Shown: positions 11,301-22,243, numbered from the stretch's first letter. The stretch is 64,000 bases of DNA from Trissonchulus latispiculum (GCA_030248195.1 JASAND010027674.1:1-64000), one strand, 5' to 3'. The notes: generated by a model from the letters alone, not told the origin. Made by a program: numbers and translations.

Positions 11301-13590
11301 AGTTCACCAAATCTACCATCAGGACCTGAAAAGATTATAACAACAGTTCGGCAAAGCAACCGTATATAGCTTATTCTAGTGGGGTGAGCCCACATAAACA
11401 CCCTCCCCCCCCCAAAAATGGGAGCCCCTTTTGGGTACCAACTTTTGCACTGAAAAAATCGCTCAGACGGTCAAATTTTCAAACATTTTCCGGCTTCGCC
11501 GGATATTTTGACTCAATTTTTACCTATTTAAGCACTAAATCCGCTTATTTTTGACGATTACTATAAAACTAGCGCAATTTAGCATGTTTTTAGAAAAAAT
11601 ATTTTCTCCTCGCCCCCAAAATGACTCGCCCGCCGAGGGCCCCCCAAGAACAAATCCCTAGAATAAGCCCAGAATGCATACTTGCAAACACTAAAATCAA
11701 TAATCCAGCTATGCCAGTTAGTCAGAATAATGTCGCACAACGCATTCCTAATTTAGGATGGTGGATACCACCGCCCCTTTCAAGGAGTACGTCTGGAATT
11801 TTTTAGTGGCTGGCCTTTCCCCCCCCCCCTATTTTTTGGCGAGCTTCAAATTTAAATTTTTTGCGTTTTTACCATAAACTTGTCAATGTTTCGCCAAAAA
11901 TTTAGGTACATATATATATACTTAGGGCATGCCCCCACTCTCCGTTCCCCACTTTCAAAGTCCCAAAAAATGACATAGTCAAAATAAAAATTTAGAAGAA
12001 TTTTTCGAAACGCTCCAGGATGTGTGTAAGTATGCCCGAAAGCTCTCATTTCGACAAGTAAGAAAACTACTCCGAGGCAAGAGCTTAATAAGGATCACTG
12101 GAGGAGTCCAGGAGGAGTAGGTTTATTTTTCACTACCACAACCGCCCATACATAGTATATACAAACTTCCATGACCCATAAGAAGATAATACCTTTTAGA
12201 GAAAGACGAAGTGACTCAGTTATTGGAACATTGAATGAAACAAGATTTCTTGCTAAATGCCCTTCCTCGCGGACAAGACGATGAAACTGGTCTTCGCTGG
12301 GTGAACGCTCCAGCTAACAATAAATTAAAACAATAAATTAAGTCATCATTATTATTATCTTAATTAGCACAGTTATATATTCTATTCCATCACTTTCAAC
12401 TGTATCCGATATGTATATACCTATATAACAACTGCAACTTTGATTTAAATATACATAGCCATGGGGTGGAAAGCCCACCCATTTTTTTTAACAACTCAAC
12501 AGCGAAACAATTACAGAATATAGCACGGAATTATCGAGGACGCCGCGTCATCCTAAGCTGTCAGATTTGGATAACTTTGCTTACCTGGATAGCTAGAGGC
12601 TAAAAATTCTAAAATGCCATTCCGTTCCAGTATATATATACAGGTCGAAGTTGGATTTTAACAGCTAACTGAACGTAAAAACCATTCTCTACACGTCAGA
12701 CTAATAAGTTTTACCAAATTATATACATTTCAGCATTTTCCAAAAAATTGCCCTATCTCTATATACGTATGTGTTTACACACTTTATGAAACCTGTCCAT
12801 TTGATGATGCATTTTCAATGACACATGAGATCTCAATAAGAGCTACCTAGGTCGGGATTTGATTTATAAGCAGGGTTGGGCGAGACCAAAAATTTGCCGA
12901 GACCAAAACCACGACTAAGACCATGGTACTGAGACCGAGACGGGCCAAGTCTCGGCTTTTGGGCGCGACTGAAACCAGCAGTTTTCGGTTTTAGCTGAAT
13001 TTCCTGCAGTTTTTGATGGAAGCCGAAAAATTTTTGAAATTTGGCCTATTTTTGGCAAAAATTTGGACCTCCAAAAAATCCCGACGGGGGAAGCAAAAAT
13101 CCCGGGAGGGACGATTTCGGGGGGAAGGCATTTTTGGGGGGAAAGGTCAATTTCGGGGGGCCCCCCGCCCCGCCCTGCCTGTAAAAAATACCCTGCAACC
13201 TAGAGGAGTGCAAGTTCTCAACTAGGTCTTATAATAAAAAAATTCTAGCCAGAATCCCAAAACGTGGGTTTTCCCCCATGACTATACGTAGTACAGTAAT
13301 AGCAATCTTACTTGGAAGCGACAATATTTTAAAGAAAAGATAACCATAACCAGCGTTTACAACAAACGGGGATGAGTGCTGGGAAAATAACGAGACAAAT
13401 CGACTTAATGTACGTATACATATATACACAAATAATTTTCGTGTGAAAATATTTATTAGTTTCGGAAACAAGCTGTTAAACCCTCCAGCAAAACGTTTTG
13501 GCTTCCCATCCGAGGATCCAATGACCCAATGACTTATATACATACCTGGGAGCGGGAACAGGAAGCAACGGCAGTTTCGCAAGCCTCCAT
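2068..13590 (-). CDS. SCAPER: SCAPER orthologue, first seven coding exons (5' part of gene)
   Basis: Seven exons join in frame with GT-AG borders and matching phases: 13590-13546, 12313-12193, 11325-11027, 10401-10307, 7983-7268, 2842-2514 and 2319-2068, giving 619 codons. The product matches the N-terminal region of SCAPER (S-phase cyclin A-associated protein in the ER): an ERSPSEDQFHRLVREEG block (human has a VRRIVAEEGRTARNL-type block), then RYWSFMFDNLRRAVD, SVIECK/EAIMILENYTRDFWALI, AVAWEIRKP, SYADRVK and DGHWILVSKGSRR, all in the order known from the family. Known biology: SCAPER recruits CCR4-NOT for tubulin mRNA decay and is linked to cilia and cyclin A. The coiled-coil, zinc-finger and C-terminal parts must lie left of the window. 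Residues about 190-420 are Ser/Thr-rich and poorly conserved. Introns hold many repeats. Identity is very likely; the first exon (MEACETAVASCSRSQ) rests on phase and splice fit only. Confidence 0.9.
2514..2842 (-). CDS. SCAPER: SCAPER coding exon 6
   Basis: Encodes GCISLPPKAAAAAGG, a short Ala tract, then a basic stretch (RQTKASLAKAAYNQQYIARQ, RERERLQKLG) ending KRQNLSVQ before donor CAG/GTTTGT. Phase 1 in, phase 0 out. This stretch is not clearly alignable to vertebrate SCAPER; a shorter exon using an earlier donor is possible. Confidence 0.75.
3530..4340. mobile_element. Foldback element, arms about 180 bp
   Basis: Left arm 3530-3710 (AAATGCTCCTCTGGAGCATG ... GCCGAACAACCCATATTCGCG) is repeated inverted at 4153-4340. 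Each arm carries short palindromes such as GCTCC...GGAGC. A single-arm relative lies at 13790-13975. Lies left of coding exon 6 of SCAPER, in an intron. Confidence 0.85.
4413..5330. repeat. Satellite, about 145-bp unit, seven units
   Basis: Units start near 4413, 4537, 4681, 4827, 4972, 5117 and 5270 with CGAGCGTAGTCGATTTAC. Each contains two near-palindromic TGACCAGTGGTCA-type motifs about 35 bp apart. A diverged array lies at 30740-31230. Confidence 0.9.
5331..6179. other. Repeat-derived DNA without a gene
   Basis: No conserved coding found. Contains another hairpin module at 5935-5974 (ATGTAGGGGCGC ... GCGACCCTACAT) and G-run motifs. SCAPER intron. Confidence 0.6.
6180..6415. repeat. Irregular tandem motif, AACATTTCGCAA type
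   Basis: GTTAACATTTCGCA-like words recur about eight times in both orientations. Confidence 0.6.
6447..6811 (+). mobile_element. SINE-like retroposon, unit 1
   Basis: Begins GCTGGAGGGGGACTGAGATG and ends GAGCCCGGAAATCACAACAA with an ACAACA-rich tail. Unit 2 follows head to tail in the same orientation at about 85% identity by eye. No intact pol III boxes seen. Confidence 0.75.
6812..7162 (+). mobile_element. SINE-like retroposon, unit 2
   Basis: Begins GCTGGAGGGCGACTTAGATG and ends CCCGGAAATCACAACAACAA. Inserted in the tail of unit 1. Confidence 0.75.
7165..7250 (+). mobile_element. SINE-like retroposon, truncated unit 3 (tail part)
   Basis: Only the last 85 bp (GAGGAGCCCGGAAATT plus CAACAACAACAA tail) remain. 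It ends 18 bp from the SCAPER exon 5 boundary, in antisense orientation to the gene. Confidence 0.65.
7268..7983 (-). CDS. SCAPER: SCAPER coding exon 5 (Ser/Thr-rich linker)
   Basis: Begins RNAVAWEIRKPTICSPS, matching the AWEVKK region of SCAPER, and ends after SYADRVKSKSEERS, matching the SWADKVK motif. The 200 residues between are Ser/Thr/Ala/Asp-rich, probably disordered. Donor GTATGT at 7267-7261 lies only 18 bp from a CAACAA-rich retroposon tail. Confidence 0.9.
9497..10101. mobile_element. Foldback element with GCGAAGTTCGC motifs
   Basis: Ends TACAGTATATATAGCTCAAA / GAGCTATACTGTA inverted; arms full of GCGAAGTTCGC and GCGAAATTTCGC words. The pair GGACTCAAGATTTGCT / AGCAAATCTTGAGTCC lies inside. 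SCAPER intron. Confidence 0.85.
10307..10401 (-). CDS. SCAPER: SCAPER coding exon 4
   Basis: A 95-nt exon encoding EAIMILENYTRDFWALIGYL and NLEQEMESGDS, which continues the conserved block without a gap (human: EVLMMLDNYVRDFKALI). Acceptor TTGTTTAG, donor GTTGTT, leaves phase 2. Confidence 0.9.
10509..10681. mobile_element. Short terminal-inverted-repeat element
   Basis: GTATCTGGGTTTA at the left and TAAACCCAGAGTA at the right enclose about 145 bp of C/G-run sequence. SCAPER intron, between coding exons 3 and 4. Confidence 0.65.
11027..11325 (-). CDS. SCAPER: SCAPER coding exon 3 (conserved N-terminal block)
   Basis: A Gly/Ala/Ser/Pro-rich first half is followed by DLDIRARYWSFMFDNLRR, then AVDAIYDTC and VIECK, the most diagnostic SCAPER block. 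Acceptor is TTTTCAG, donor GTAAGG. Enters in phase 1 and leaves in phase 0. Confidence 0.93.
12193..12313 (-). CDS. SCAPER: SCAPER coding exon 2
   Basis: Encodes LERSPSEDQFHRLVREEG followed by HLARNLVSFNVPITES, similar to the start of human SCAPER. The acceptor is ...TTGTTAG and the donor GTATTA, leaving phase 1. Too short and too spliced to show as a clear open frame. Confidence 0.85.
12866..13200. mobile_element. Possible hAT-like MITE fragment
   Basis: Starts GCAGGGTTGGGCGAGACC, a start often seen in hAT-type MITEs, with repeated GAGACC words; TACCCTGC occurs near the right end. No target duplication seen. Confidence 0.35.
13546..13590 (-). CDS. SCAPER: SCAPER coding exon 1 (start codon)
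   Basis: ATG at 13590-13588 opens a 15-codon exon ending CAG before a consensus donor GTATGT. It ends in phase 0, exactly what the next exon needs. The peptide is not conserved, so the start is an inference; 5' UTR presumably continues to the right. Confidence 0.65.
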
Positions 13591-13789
13591 CGAGAAGGAA
13601 CTGACTTTTCAAAAAATATATAGAAATTATACGTTCGTTTATAGATAAAATATGTTTCACATCTTAGACAAAAGAAACATCAATTATCATGGCATGGCAT
13701 AATTGCGTAAGTCTTCCACTTCCATGCTGACAATCCAGTTAAACTGCTGAAAATTGTGAAAAATGCCATATATATATTATATACAAGAA

Positions 13790-13975
13790 TAAAAATGCTC
13801 CAGTGGAGCATGAAAAATGCAATATGGGTGACACTGGGTTTTAAGCGGACAGAGGACTAGGTTTTAAAACGTTAATATGGGAGGGGCAGGTTGTAAATGC
13901 CAGGAGGACTAGGTTAAAAGCGCACTAATATGGACCAGCTTCGCTGAACAACCCATATTCGCGAAAACTGTCCAG
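13790..13975 (+). mobile_element. Single arm related to the 3530-4340 foldback element
   Basis: AAATGCTCCAGTGGAGCATG through GAACAACCCATATTCGCG, same order as the arms at 3530-3710. Lies just upstream of the SCAPER start codon. Confidence 0.75.
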
Positions 13976-14584
13976 AGTTTCTATCGGCTGCTGCTTGCTA
14001 TATATTGCTATTGGCAGTTCTTCGGAAAATTGTACGATTTGTCAGCATGGCCTGCAAGTATGTGGTCGTGCTCCTTATTATACAACTTAATAATACACGT
14101 ACATAACGTCAACTGCTTTTCGCATCAACTTAACACAAGAGTTAACCCTGACAAGGGTAGGAGAATTCTCCGTTAATCTACCAGAGCTGAAGAAAGCTTT
14201 TTCAAAAAATCCATTTTTGCACCAAAATTTTCACTTTAGCAATCTGCTAGAATCGATGCATGTTAGATATAATAATGCCCACTACCGACTATTTTACCTT
14301 GCTATGTTAGCTAATCATGTGCCAAGGTAAGTCTCTCTGAACAAGTTTGGCAAAACCGTTCGTAGCACACCCCCCCCCACCCTTTAAGGTGAATACTAAT
14401 AAATTCGCTAGTGCATAAACTTTCACAAGATGGTGTGAATTTAGCTTAAACATACTCATTAGATTTACTGAAGGTTTATCAGCAAATCAATATTCAGCCA
14501 TCAGTATTTTTATGCGACGGGGCCCTGATTTTCAAAAATCGTGGTCCGCATGCCCCGTCACAAAGTTCTGGCTGCGCCACTGAT

Positions 14585-15231
14585 CGGCACTTATGTAGAT
14601 GGGGGGGGACAAAAATTTTGCCTTGGTCCCCCCCTTATGATTCGAAAAAAATTTTTTGTCTCCGATTTGGCTGAGAAGTTGCCCCTAGGGTAAGTCGAGG
14701 TCGCTGATTTCAAAAATCGAATCGAGAGATCGATCCGATGAATCGATCGATCAGTAGAATCGATCGATCAAAATCGATCAAAAAATTTTTTGTCTGCGAT
14801 TTTCGCGAAAAGTCGTCCATAGGGTAATTTTGGGGCGCTGATTCCGAATCTGCAGTCGAAATTTCGATCCGAGCTGTCAAAATCGACTTATTGACGAATT
14901 TTCGAAAAATCGATGATAATCGATTTTTGCGAGCGCAGGATCGATTTTCATGAAATTTCGATTGTAGATTCGGAATCAGCGTCCCCGAATTACCCTATAG
15001 ACGACTTTTCGCGAAAATCGGAGACAAAAAATTTTTTGATCGATTTTGATCGACCGATTCTACTGATCGATCGATTCATCGGATCGATCTCTCGATTCGA
15101 TTTTTGAAATCAGCGACCTCGACTTACCCTAAGGGCAACTTCTCAGCCAAATCGGAGACAAAAAATTTTTTTCGAATCATAAGGGGGGACCAAGGCAAAA
15201 TTTTTGTCCCCCCCATCTACATAAGTGCCGG
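14585..15231. mobile_element. Near-perfect 650-bp foldback element
   Basis: CGGCACTTATGTAGATGGGG at the left is inverted at 15212-15231, and the arms match base by base through ATCGATCGAT-rich middle parts to a centre near 14907. Arms share ACAAAAAATTTTTTGTC-like and GGACCAAGG words with the F1 family (33.7, 37, 38.5, 45.8 kb). Confidence 0.92.
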
Positions 15232-15239
15232 TATCATCC

Positions 15240-15975
15240 CCCCCCAAATTATCGACCAACTTCACCCCCCCCCCCCCCAGAATTTTCGACTTTCCCTCCC
15301 CCACTTTTGGCTACCCCCCCGACCCCCCCCCAACGATTTTTGGACCCAAAAAGTTAGGTAAATTTGGTCGAAAAATGGTCATTTTTTGAAAAATTTTTCT
15401 AAAATTTTGACCTAAAATCGCTTTAAAACGGTACAAAAACGCCTAAAACGTTAAGAACAAGCCTTTTTTGATGAAAAAGGGGCTAAATTACAGAAAATTT
15501 TGCATTTTTGGCCATTTTCCGAAATTTCTGAGGTCCGAATTCTGGGGGGAGGTTGGGGGGTACCCCCCATCACATTTCGGAGGTCGGCCAAGATTTACCC
15601 CCCCCCCCGAGACCCAAAGTTCCAGGGAAACTATGCCCCGGGCCCCCTCCTTTGCGATTTGGGCCACCCCCGTTAAGACATAGTTTAACCGGAAATTTTT
15701 GTAGTGTGGGGGGGGTAAACTTCGCAAATTTGGTGGTCCGTCCACCCCCGAAACCCCCGAATCCCCCCCCAAAATTCGGACCTCAGAAAATTCAAAAAAT
15801 GGCCTAAAAACGCAAAATTTTCTGTATTTTAACGCTTTTTTGTCGAAACAAGGCTTGTTTTTATCGTTTTAGGCGTTTTTACACCGTTTTAAGCCAAAAT
15901 TTGAGAAACATTTTTCAAAAAATGACCATTTTTTAGCAAAATTTAGCTAAGTTTTTGACCCCAAAAAGTGCTGGG
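15240..15975. mobile_element. Foldback element with G/C homopolymer runs
   Basis: Left words AAATGGTCATTTTTTG, CGCTTTAAAACGG and AATTTCTGAGGTCCGAATT return inverted at 15780-15945; centre near 15655. Contains many C and G runs of 7-10. Confidence 0.8.
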
Positions 15976-16515
15976 GGGGTTCGGGCATAGGTGTACCAGG
16001 CTACAGTTTACCCCCTGTGAGAGTGAGACCCCCCCACGGAGAGGCCAGATCCCCCCACCCCACATACCCGACCTCGACTACTCCCCCCCAAAGCCGAGCT
16101 CAGTCAGACCCCCCCCCCTCCCCGCCCCTAAAATGGGGTCCAAACAAGAGAAAAATGCTAAATTTTTGCAATTTTTCAAAAATTTCTAACAAAGTTGTCT
16201 AGAAACAGTCAAAAACGCTAAAAAATAGGTTTTAAAACGCAATACGAGGGGTTTTTTATTAGATTTATGTCGAAAATAGTCGATTTTACTGCCGAAAAGG
16301 GCCATTTTAGCTGAAAAAAATTTGGGTACAGTTTCTTTTGAAAATTTCCGATTTTTGAGACCCCCCCCAAGCCAGATTTGGACTTTGTACTCCCCCCCAA
16401 CCCAAACAGGTGGTACACCTATGGGTTCGGTCGGGGGGGGGGGGGTAACCAAAAGTGGGGGGAGGGATAGTCCAAAAATCTGGGGGGGAACGTTGGTCGA
16501 AAATTTTGGGGGGAG
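15976..16515. mobile_element. Adjacent inverted-repeat element with G/C runs
   Basis: CATAGGTGTACCA near 15983 returns inverted as TGGTACACCTATG near 16411. C runs in the left half mirror G runs in the right half. Probably a separate element abutting the previous one. Confidence 0.6.
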
Positions 16516-17045
16516 TAGCAGTATATAGCAGTAGTAGTAGTAGTAGCAGTAGGGTTTTCAGATAGCTTGTGGATTAGTCATTATAGTGTGCATATGCTCA
16601 ATACGGTACGCCATGAGGCGCTCTGACTCAGAGCCAAGTGGTGTGAGAACGCATTCTGCGTGTGTATAATGTGAAAGTGTTTCGAGAATGCATTAGGTGT
16701 ACCGTGTACCACAGCGTATCGCGAAATATTAGGTGTGCCATAGTGTTTCAGGAAACATCAGGTTGCATGTACAGTTCAGCTTGAGCAGTCGTAGTTCACT
16801 TCAGTCCATTTCTTCTGGGCAACAACGTCTATTCATTTTTTCGTAATGTGGATGAAGCTCAGTTTCTTTAGTGAGGCTTTAATGAGGAATTGGGACGCCA
16901 ATATGAGCCTCGTTGTAGGACAGACTCATATGTTAAGCGGTTGCAACTTGTTTTCCTTAATTTACAACCTCCCTATAGAACTCATATGTATTTTACATGC
17001 GACGAAGGAGCACTTTTTGTTCTTGTTTTCTATTATTTTATATAT
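16516..17045. other. Unassigned intergenic DNA
   Basis: A short AGT-type trinucleotide run at 16517-16552, then sequence in which I see no gene or clear repeat. Confidence 0.5.
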
Positions 17046-18870
17046 GCATGCTCCTGAAGGTATGTATAGATATCTTTTAACAGTAGCAAGCAAGCCAACC
17101 ACAGCTCGTACCGCTTACACTCTACAGCCACTTTTGGTACACAGCTCCATGACAAAAGTTGCTCAGCTCGTTTAGGGCTTTCATTTGATATACATATACC
17201 AAATTTGACCACTTTTGGAAAATTTTAGTTTTGACCCAAAATCGCATAAGTCTCCACCCCATTACAGCACTGTACAGCCACTTTGAGCATGCAATTCTAT
17301 GACAAAAGTTGGGCTCAGGGCTCTCATTTGATACCAAATTTGATCATTTTTGAAAAATTTCGCCACTCACCATCTCACGCCACCACAGCACTCTACAGCC
17401 ACCTTGGGTGCGCAGTTCTATGACAAAAGTTGCTCAGCTCGCTTAGAGCTTTCATTTGATACAAAATTTGACCACTTTCGGAAAATTTTAGTTTCGACCC
17501 AAAATCACCAAATCCCCATCCCACCCCACCACAGCACTCTACAGCCACTTTGAGCATGCAGTTCTATGACAAACGTTGCTCAGCTCGCTCAGGGCTTTCA
17601 TTTGGTACCAAACTTGACCACTTTTGAAAAATTTCGTTTTTGACCGAAAATCTCCAAAGTCCCCACGCCACCCCACCACACCACTCTACAGCCACTTTGA
17701 GTATGCAATTCTATGACAAAAGTTGCTCAGCTCGCTTAGAGCTTTCATTTGATACAAAATTTGACCACTTTTGAAAAATTTTAATTTGGACCACCTGACC
17801 CCTTACCGACCTGACCCCTCAGACGGCAAAGTGGAACCAGCCCGGCAAGATGGATGAGTCGGACAGCAAAACGGACACCGAGAATGAGCTGGGCGCACCA
17901 GAAAACCCCCATAGACAAAGTTTGGAGAGGCTTACAGTTCTATATGATGTTCCCGGAAGTCGGTACCGACCGGACCCTGCATACGGTAAAGTGGAACCAG
18001 CACAGCAAGATGAGTGGGTCGGAAGGCAAAACGGACACTGAGAATGAGCTGGGCGCACCAGAAAACCCCCATAGTGAAAGCTTGGAGAGGCTAAGCAAAG
18101 CCTACTATGGACCTCCAGGGAGCGGTTACCGACCTGACCCCTCAGACGGTCAAGTGGAAACAGCCCAGCAACTTGGGTTACTCGGGCAGCAAAACTGATA
18201 GCGGGAATCGATTATGCGTCCCAAAAAACCTTTGTATGCAAAATGTGAGCCACCATGTAGCAAAATTAGCGAAAAAATTAAGTTCAAAGTTCGACCCCAA
18301 ATTCACCAAATTTGGCCGGCCAGTACCGAAAAATTACGCACAGAGACGGAAAAAACATATAGCATTTGTTAGACCCCGATATGTGTACTGTTTAACCATA
18401 TAGTCAGTATTGCCCCATATATAGCCCAATCTGACTTATTAAGGCGTCTTTGAAGCATACTTTTTGGCCATTTTAGCGTTTTGGCCGACTTTGGTCCCCA
18501 GCCAAAAATTTTTCCGGCTCCGGGAGGCATAAAAACTAGCTTATTTTCTTATTTTTGATTTGTACTACAAGAATATAAATGGGTTTCATAGGCAAAAATT
18601 TTTCTATCTGTAGTTATTCAAGCTACAAAACCCCTTTATGAGACATCAAAAGCGAGAAACCGGGAAAAAAACATCACTCTCGTAAGCGATTTTTGGGACA
18701 ACTTTTTAACGGAACGGGGATGAAACTTGGCAAATATACTAAACTCGACACGTACAATCTTTGCGCGCATAATCTGCGCAGGATCTGCGCAGGAATCTGC
18801 ACAGCTTCTGCGCAGCCTTGTTTTACGCGGTCATTCGACCATTTTCACTCATATTATAGGGGTCGCTAGC
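17046..18870 (+). repeat. Composite interspersed repeat, copy 2
   Basis: Same start (ATGCTCCTGAAGG) and same order of arrays as 59-1715, but array A has about five units here against three in copy 1. Copy identity stops inside the terminal hairpin at about 18870, where other repeat sequence takes over. Confidence 0.88.
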
Positions 18871-19099
18871 CGCCGCCGATATAAAAGCTTTTTGATAGAA
18901 AAAATTGGACCAAATTTTGCGAAAATGCGCCTACGGGGCTTTTGAGGATGGCGGTTTCAGGAAAAATACAAATTTTAATGTTGTTCTCAAACCGCGGCCT
19001 CTATGGCGCCGGGAGGTGAGCCGTGGAAATTTTTTATTTAAAGGCGAATCTCGTTAAAAATGACTCATATGGGGTTTTTGGGGGCGTCCAATTCAAATT

Positions 19100-19160
19100 G
19101 AGGCCAGTTTTACTGGGACCGCTGCGGCTGCTGCCGCTGGGACCGCGGCGGCCGCTGCCT
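19100..19160. repeat. GC-rich GCTGCGGCTGCTGCCG tract
   Basis: A compact C/G-rich imperfect GCN/GGN repeat inside AT-rich DNA; no gene attached. Confidence 0.5.
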
Positions 19161-19224
19161 CAGATAAGGATATTGCTGACTATCCGCTGGAGGTAAAGTC
19201 CTCAGTTTTCTGAATGATTTTGTA

Positions 19225-19551
19225 TTGAAGGGATCTGTGACACTATTGCCTGAACACATTTTGGATTGCCATGTTATTCCGGGTAAAGGAAAGATACAGC
19301 CTATTATAGTGGCTTTCCCATCCGGGAAATGGGTGAACAATATTTTGCATAATTGCAAAAATCTCAAATCGGTTAATTTGTATTTGAAGAAAAATCGTCG
19401 TCCACAGATCATTTTGGAAAAACATCATGAGCCCGTTAAATCATCGATGATCGCTTATTTAAGTGCGGTTAGAAATGCCATTATTAGTACTTCGGGCTTT
19501 GAACCTGAAAAGGTTTATGTTGATAAAAAGGTATTAATCCAACTATTGTGA
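19225..19551 (+). pseudogene. Possible retroelement ORF1-like fragment
   Basis: An open stretch of 108 codons containing IQPIIVAFPSGKWVNNIL and KSVNLYLKKNRRPQII, reminiscent of the small RNA-binding-like domain in front of some retroelement polymerases (PIIVKF...VYVNE-type). It has no convincing ATG context and lies 0.7 kb upstream of the Penelope-like element, with which it may or may not belong. Confidence 0.35.
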
Positions 19552-20009
19552 TTAATATGAAAAACGTGAAGTCTATACTGTTAACTCTGCCAGAAAAATA
19601 TGTCAAATTAATGAAAGGTCCTTATAGACGTTTGGACTGAGATTTGTTTTGGAACATAAGATTGTACTGTCTATGTTTTTACAAAATTTCTTGCCATATT
19701 TGTTAATTATTATGGTATGGTAATTTCTGAATAGAAATGATTATGAACTGTGTTTCGGCTCTTTTATCTTATCTAGTTGGTTTAGTTTTTGGAGTGTGGC
19801 TGACAAATGTAGAAAGCTATCATAATAGCAAATTACTTTCTTTTTTCTTTCCTGTTTAGCACTATACTTTTAAACATTTTACTACTGGTGGCTGCTGCGA
19901 CTATTTTTACTAGTTTTATATAATTTTCTAAACTATTTTTATACCTAAATTTATATTATTACTTTCAACTTAAATACTGCATAACTGCAAAACTCGAGTA
20001 TGCCTCTCG

Positions 20010-20250
20010 ATTACCCAGGTATATAATGGGTAACACCAAAAGGCGCCACTGGCGTGATCCTGTGATAACTAAGGGGTTTATGGTCGCAGTTAACCCCTGG
20101 GCCAGGCTACCAGTGGGTCGGTGGGAGAGCTATTTAGTCCTATGGTGGTTTACGCCCACCCAAGTCAGGCAAATCCTGTCTAATTGGTAACCACCCCGCG
20201 CCCACCTAAGTTACCTTGGGTGTGGTAACTTGTATAAGGTGGCTAATTTT
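20010..20250. other. Structured GC-rich leader-like segment before the Penelope-like element
   Basis: Several short inverted pairs are visible (TTACCCAGG/ATGGGTAA, GTTACCTTGGGTGTGGTAAC). It lies directly upstream of the nuclease coding remains and may be the element's non-coding 5' part. No hammerhead core (CTGATGA ... GAAA) was found. Confidence 0.4.
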
Positions 20251-20285
20251 CACCTGCAAATAAATATTCCACTAGTTCAAAGGTA

Positions 20286-20715
20286 TGCAAAATCTGTCAG
20301 CTAGTCAACCCCTCTGATACTTTTGAAGGAACTTATAATTCTAATGTTTTTTCGGTTATCAATAACCGAAATGAAACTTTAACTTGCTCTATCAAAAATT
20401 TAATTTATATAATAAACTGTGAAGACTGCGGAATGATGTACGTGGGAGAAACTAAAAGAAAGAATACGTGAACATCTATATGCCATAAGAACTCAGTCGA
20501 AATCGGGATGTTCGGAATTAATAGAACATTTTAAGAAGGGATTATGTAAGAATATTGGCGAAAAAGTTTGGAAACTGTAGATTATAAGTCTGATGAATTA
20601 CTAACTAAAAAATGGCGATTGGAACGGGAAAGTTATTGGATTCGTCAATTACGTACAAAATTTCCTTATGGGTTAAATTACATTTTGAAAGGCTTGGACA
20701 ACGAAAAAGCTATTT
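20286..20715 (+). pseudogene. GIY-YIG endonuclease domain of the Penelope-like element, frameshifted
   Basis: CKIC...TLTCSIKNLIYIINCEDCG then MYVGETKRK in one frame; a shift near 20461-20466 moves to IREHLYAIRTQSKS, SELIEHFKKG; a second shift near 20560-20570 moves to DELLTKKWRLERESYWIR. The Cys pairs and YVGET core are intact. Confidence 0.75.
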
Positions 20716-21044
20716 TTTGGAATTTTATAAATTCAACAAATAGACATATCAAAATTAGTGGACGAAAAATACCAAGAAGTTTACGTCATAAATGGAACGT
20801 TGAAGAAATAGAGGAGGAAATAAATGAATTAAAAACATTATTAGAAAACGATCCGTTGGTTTTCAGAAAATCAATATGTGCATATGTTTTTACAAAATCA
20901 AAACAAATGCTTAAATTACTTTTTACAAAACGAATGGAAGCCAAACCTAATTATTTTATTGAACTAATGGGAGATTTGGTTTTTGCAAAGCTTCAAGAAG
21001 GAAAATCTGCCGGTGTTAAAAAGGAATGGCCAAACAAACTATAA
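20568..21044 (+). pseudogene. End of nuclease plus linker of the Penelope-like element
   Basis: A 158-codon open stretch starting within the nuclease (ERESYWIRQLRTKFPYGLNY) and running through a Lys/Glu-rich helical linker to KKEWPNKL. The following frame (IVPFTNKLMDLLDLNKIF) is the usual next block of this family, so the stop at 21042-21044 is a break. Confidence 0.65.
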
Positions 21045-21479
21045 TTGTACCTTTTACAAACAAATTAATGGATCTTTTGGATTTAAACAAAATTTTCAAA
21101 TCAGCAAGTGATTTATGGATATCCACTACTGAATACGGAAGTCTGTATGCTAACCCTATGGATATACTAGCCCTAAACCTCATTATGAGTTAAGCTCCCT
21201 TACCGTGGAAGACATAAAAAATGCATTAAAACATGAATATGGTTTCAACGAATTTCAATATTAGTGGGTAGTACTCCTTTTCCAAGCATGCTTCCAAACT
21301 TTCATAAAAATCTGTTAAATTTAGAACTATAATTGCTAGTAGTAAAACTTTTTTAAAAAATATTTCGGCAATAGTTTCACGTTGCCTAAAATTGATTTAT
21401 GAAAAAGTTCATAACTATTGTAAAGTTATTGAACGAAATGGCAGGTATCGTATAAAATTTTTTTTGGATAATTAAAAAT

Positions 21480-22243
21480 TCGGGTGAAATTATCGAAGCT
21501 TTAAAAAATTTGAACAAATCTACGTATGCAAATGCGGTTTATACATATGATTTTACAATGTATACGTCATTAGAACATAAGGTTATTTTGGAAAATATGA
21601 AAGAACTGTTAGATAAATTTATGGTAACAGCTATATAGCTGCTAGTGCTACACCAAAAACTGCCTTTTGGACAAATTCCATAAATAAAAATACAATTTCA
21701 AAGGATAAATTATTAAGCTATATTAATTGCATTGTAAACAATACATACTTCTGCATTGGAAAAAAGAAAACAGAAAAAACATACATAAAAAATCTACTTT
21801 TTCATCAAAAAATAGGCATTCCCATGGGAACTGATTGTGCACCTTTCTTAGTAAATCTAATTCTTTTCAATTGTGAATTTAATTACATGAAAAAACTTCT
21901 TTATGCTAAGGACTGGAAATCAGCCAGTTTATTGCTTTATATTTTTCGTTATATGGACGATTTAACTGTCGTAAATGATAGAGGAAAATTAGAAATTATT
22001 AAACCTGATGTATATCCTCCTTCCTTTTTGTTAGTGCGTCAAAATGAAAATAGCTCTTCTGCGGAAGTATTAGATATTGAAATTGAAATTAAAAATAAGA
22101 AATTTATTTTTAAACCTTATGATAAAACAGAAACTTTCAATTTTGATACTATAAAGTTTCCGCATATTCAAAGTAATTTCTCAACTGAACGTGCTTACAT
22201 AATTTTTAGAAATGAATTATGGAAATTAAGAAGATTATTATAA
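21480..22243 (+). pseudogene. Reverse transcriptase domain, interrupted
   Basis: The longest intact piece, 21824-22243, holds GTDCAPFLVNLILF, FRYMDDL, DVYPPSFLLV, VLDIEIEI and KFPHIQSNFSTERAY. Motif A lies upstream in another open piece (ENMKELLDKF), separated by a stop near 21637. The sequence after 22243 continues the thumb in a shifted frame. Confidence 0.8.
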
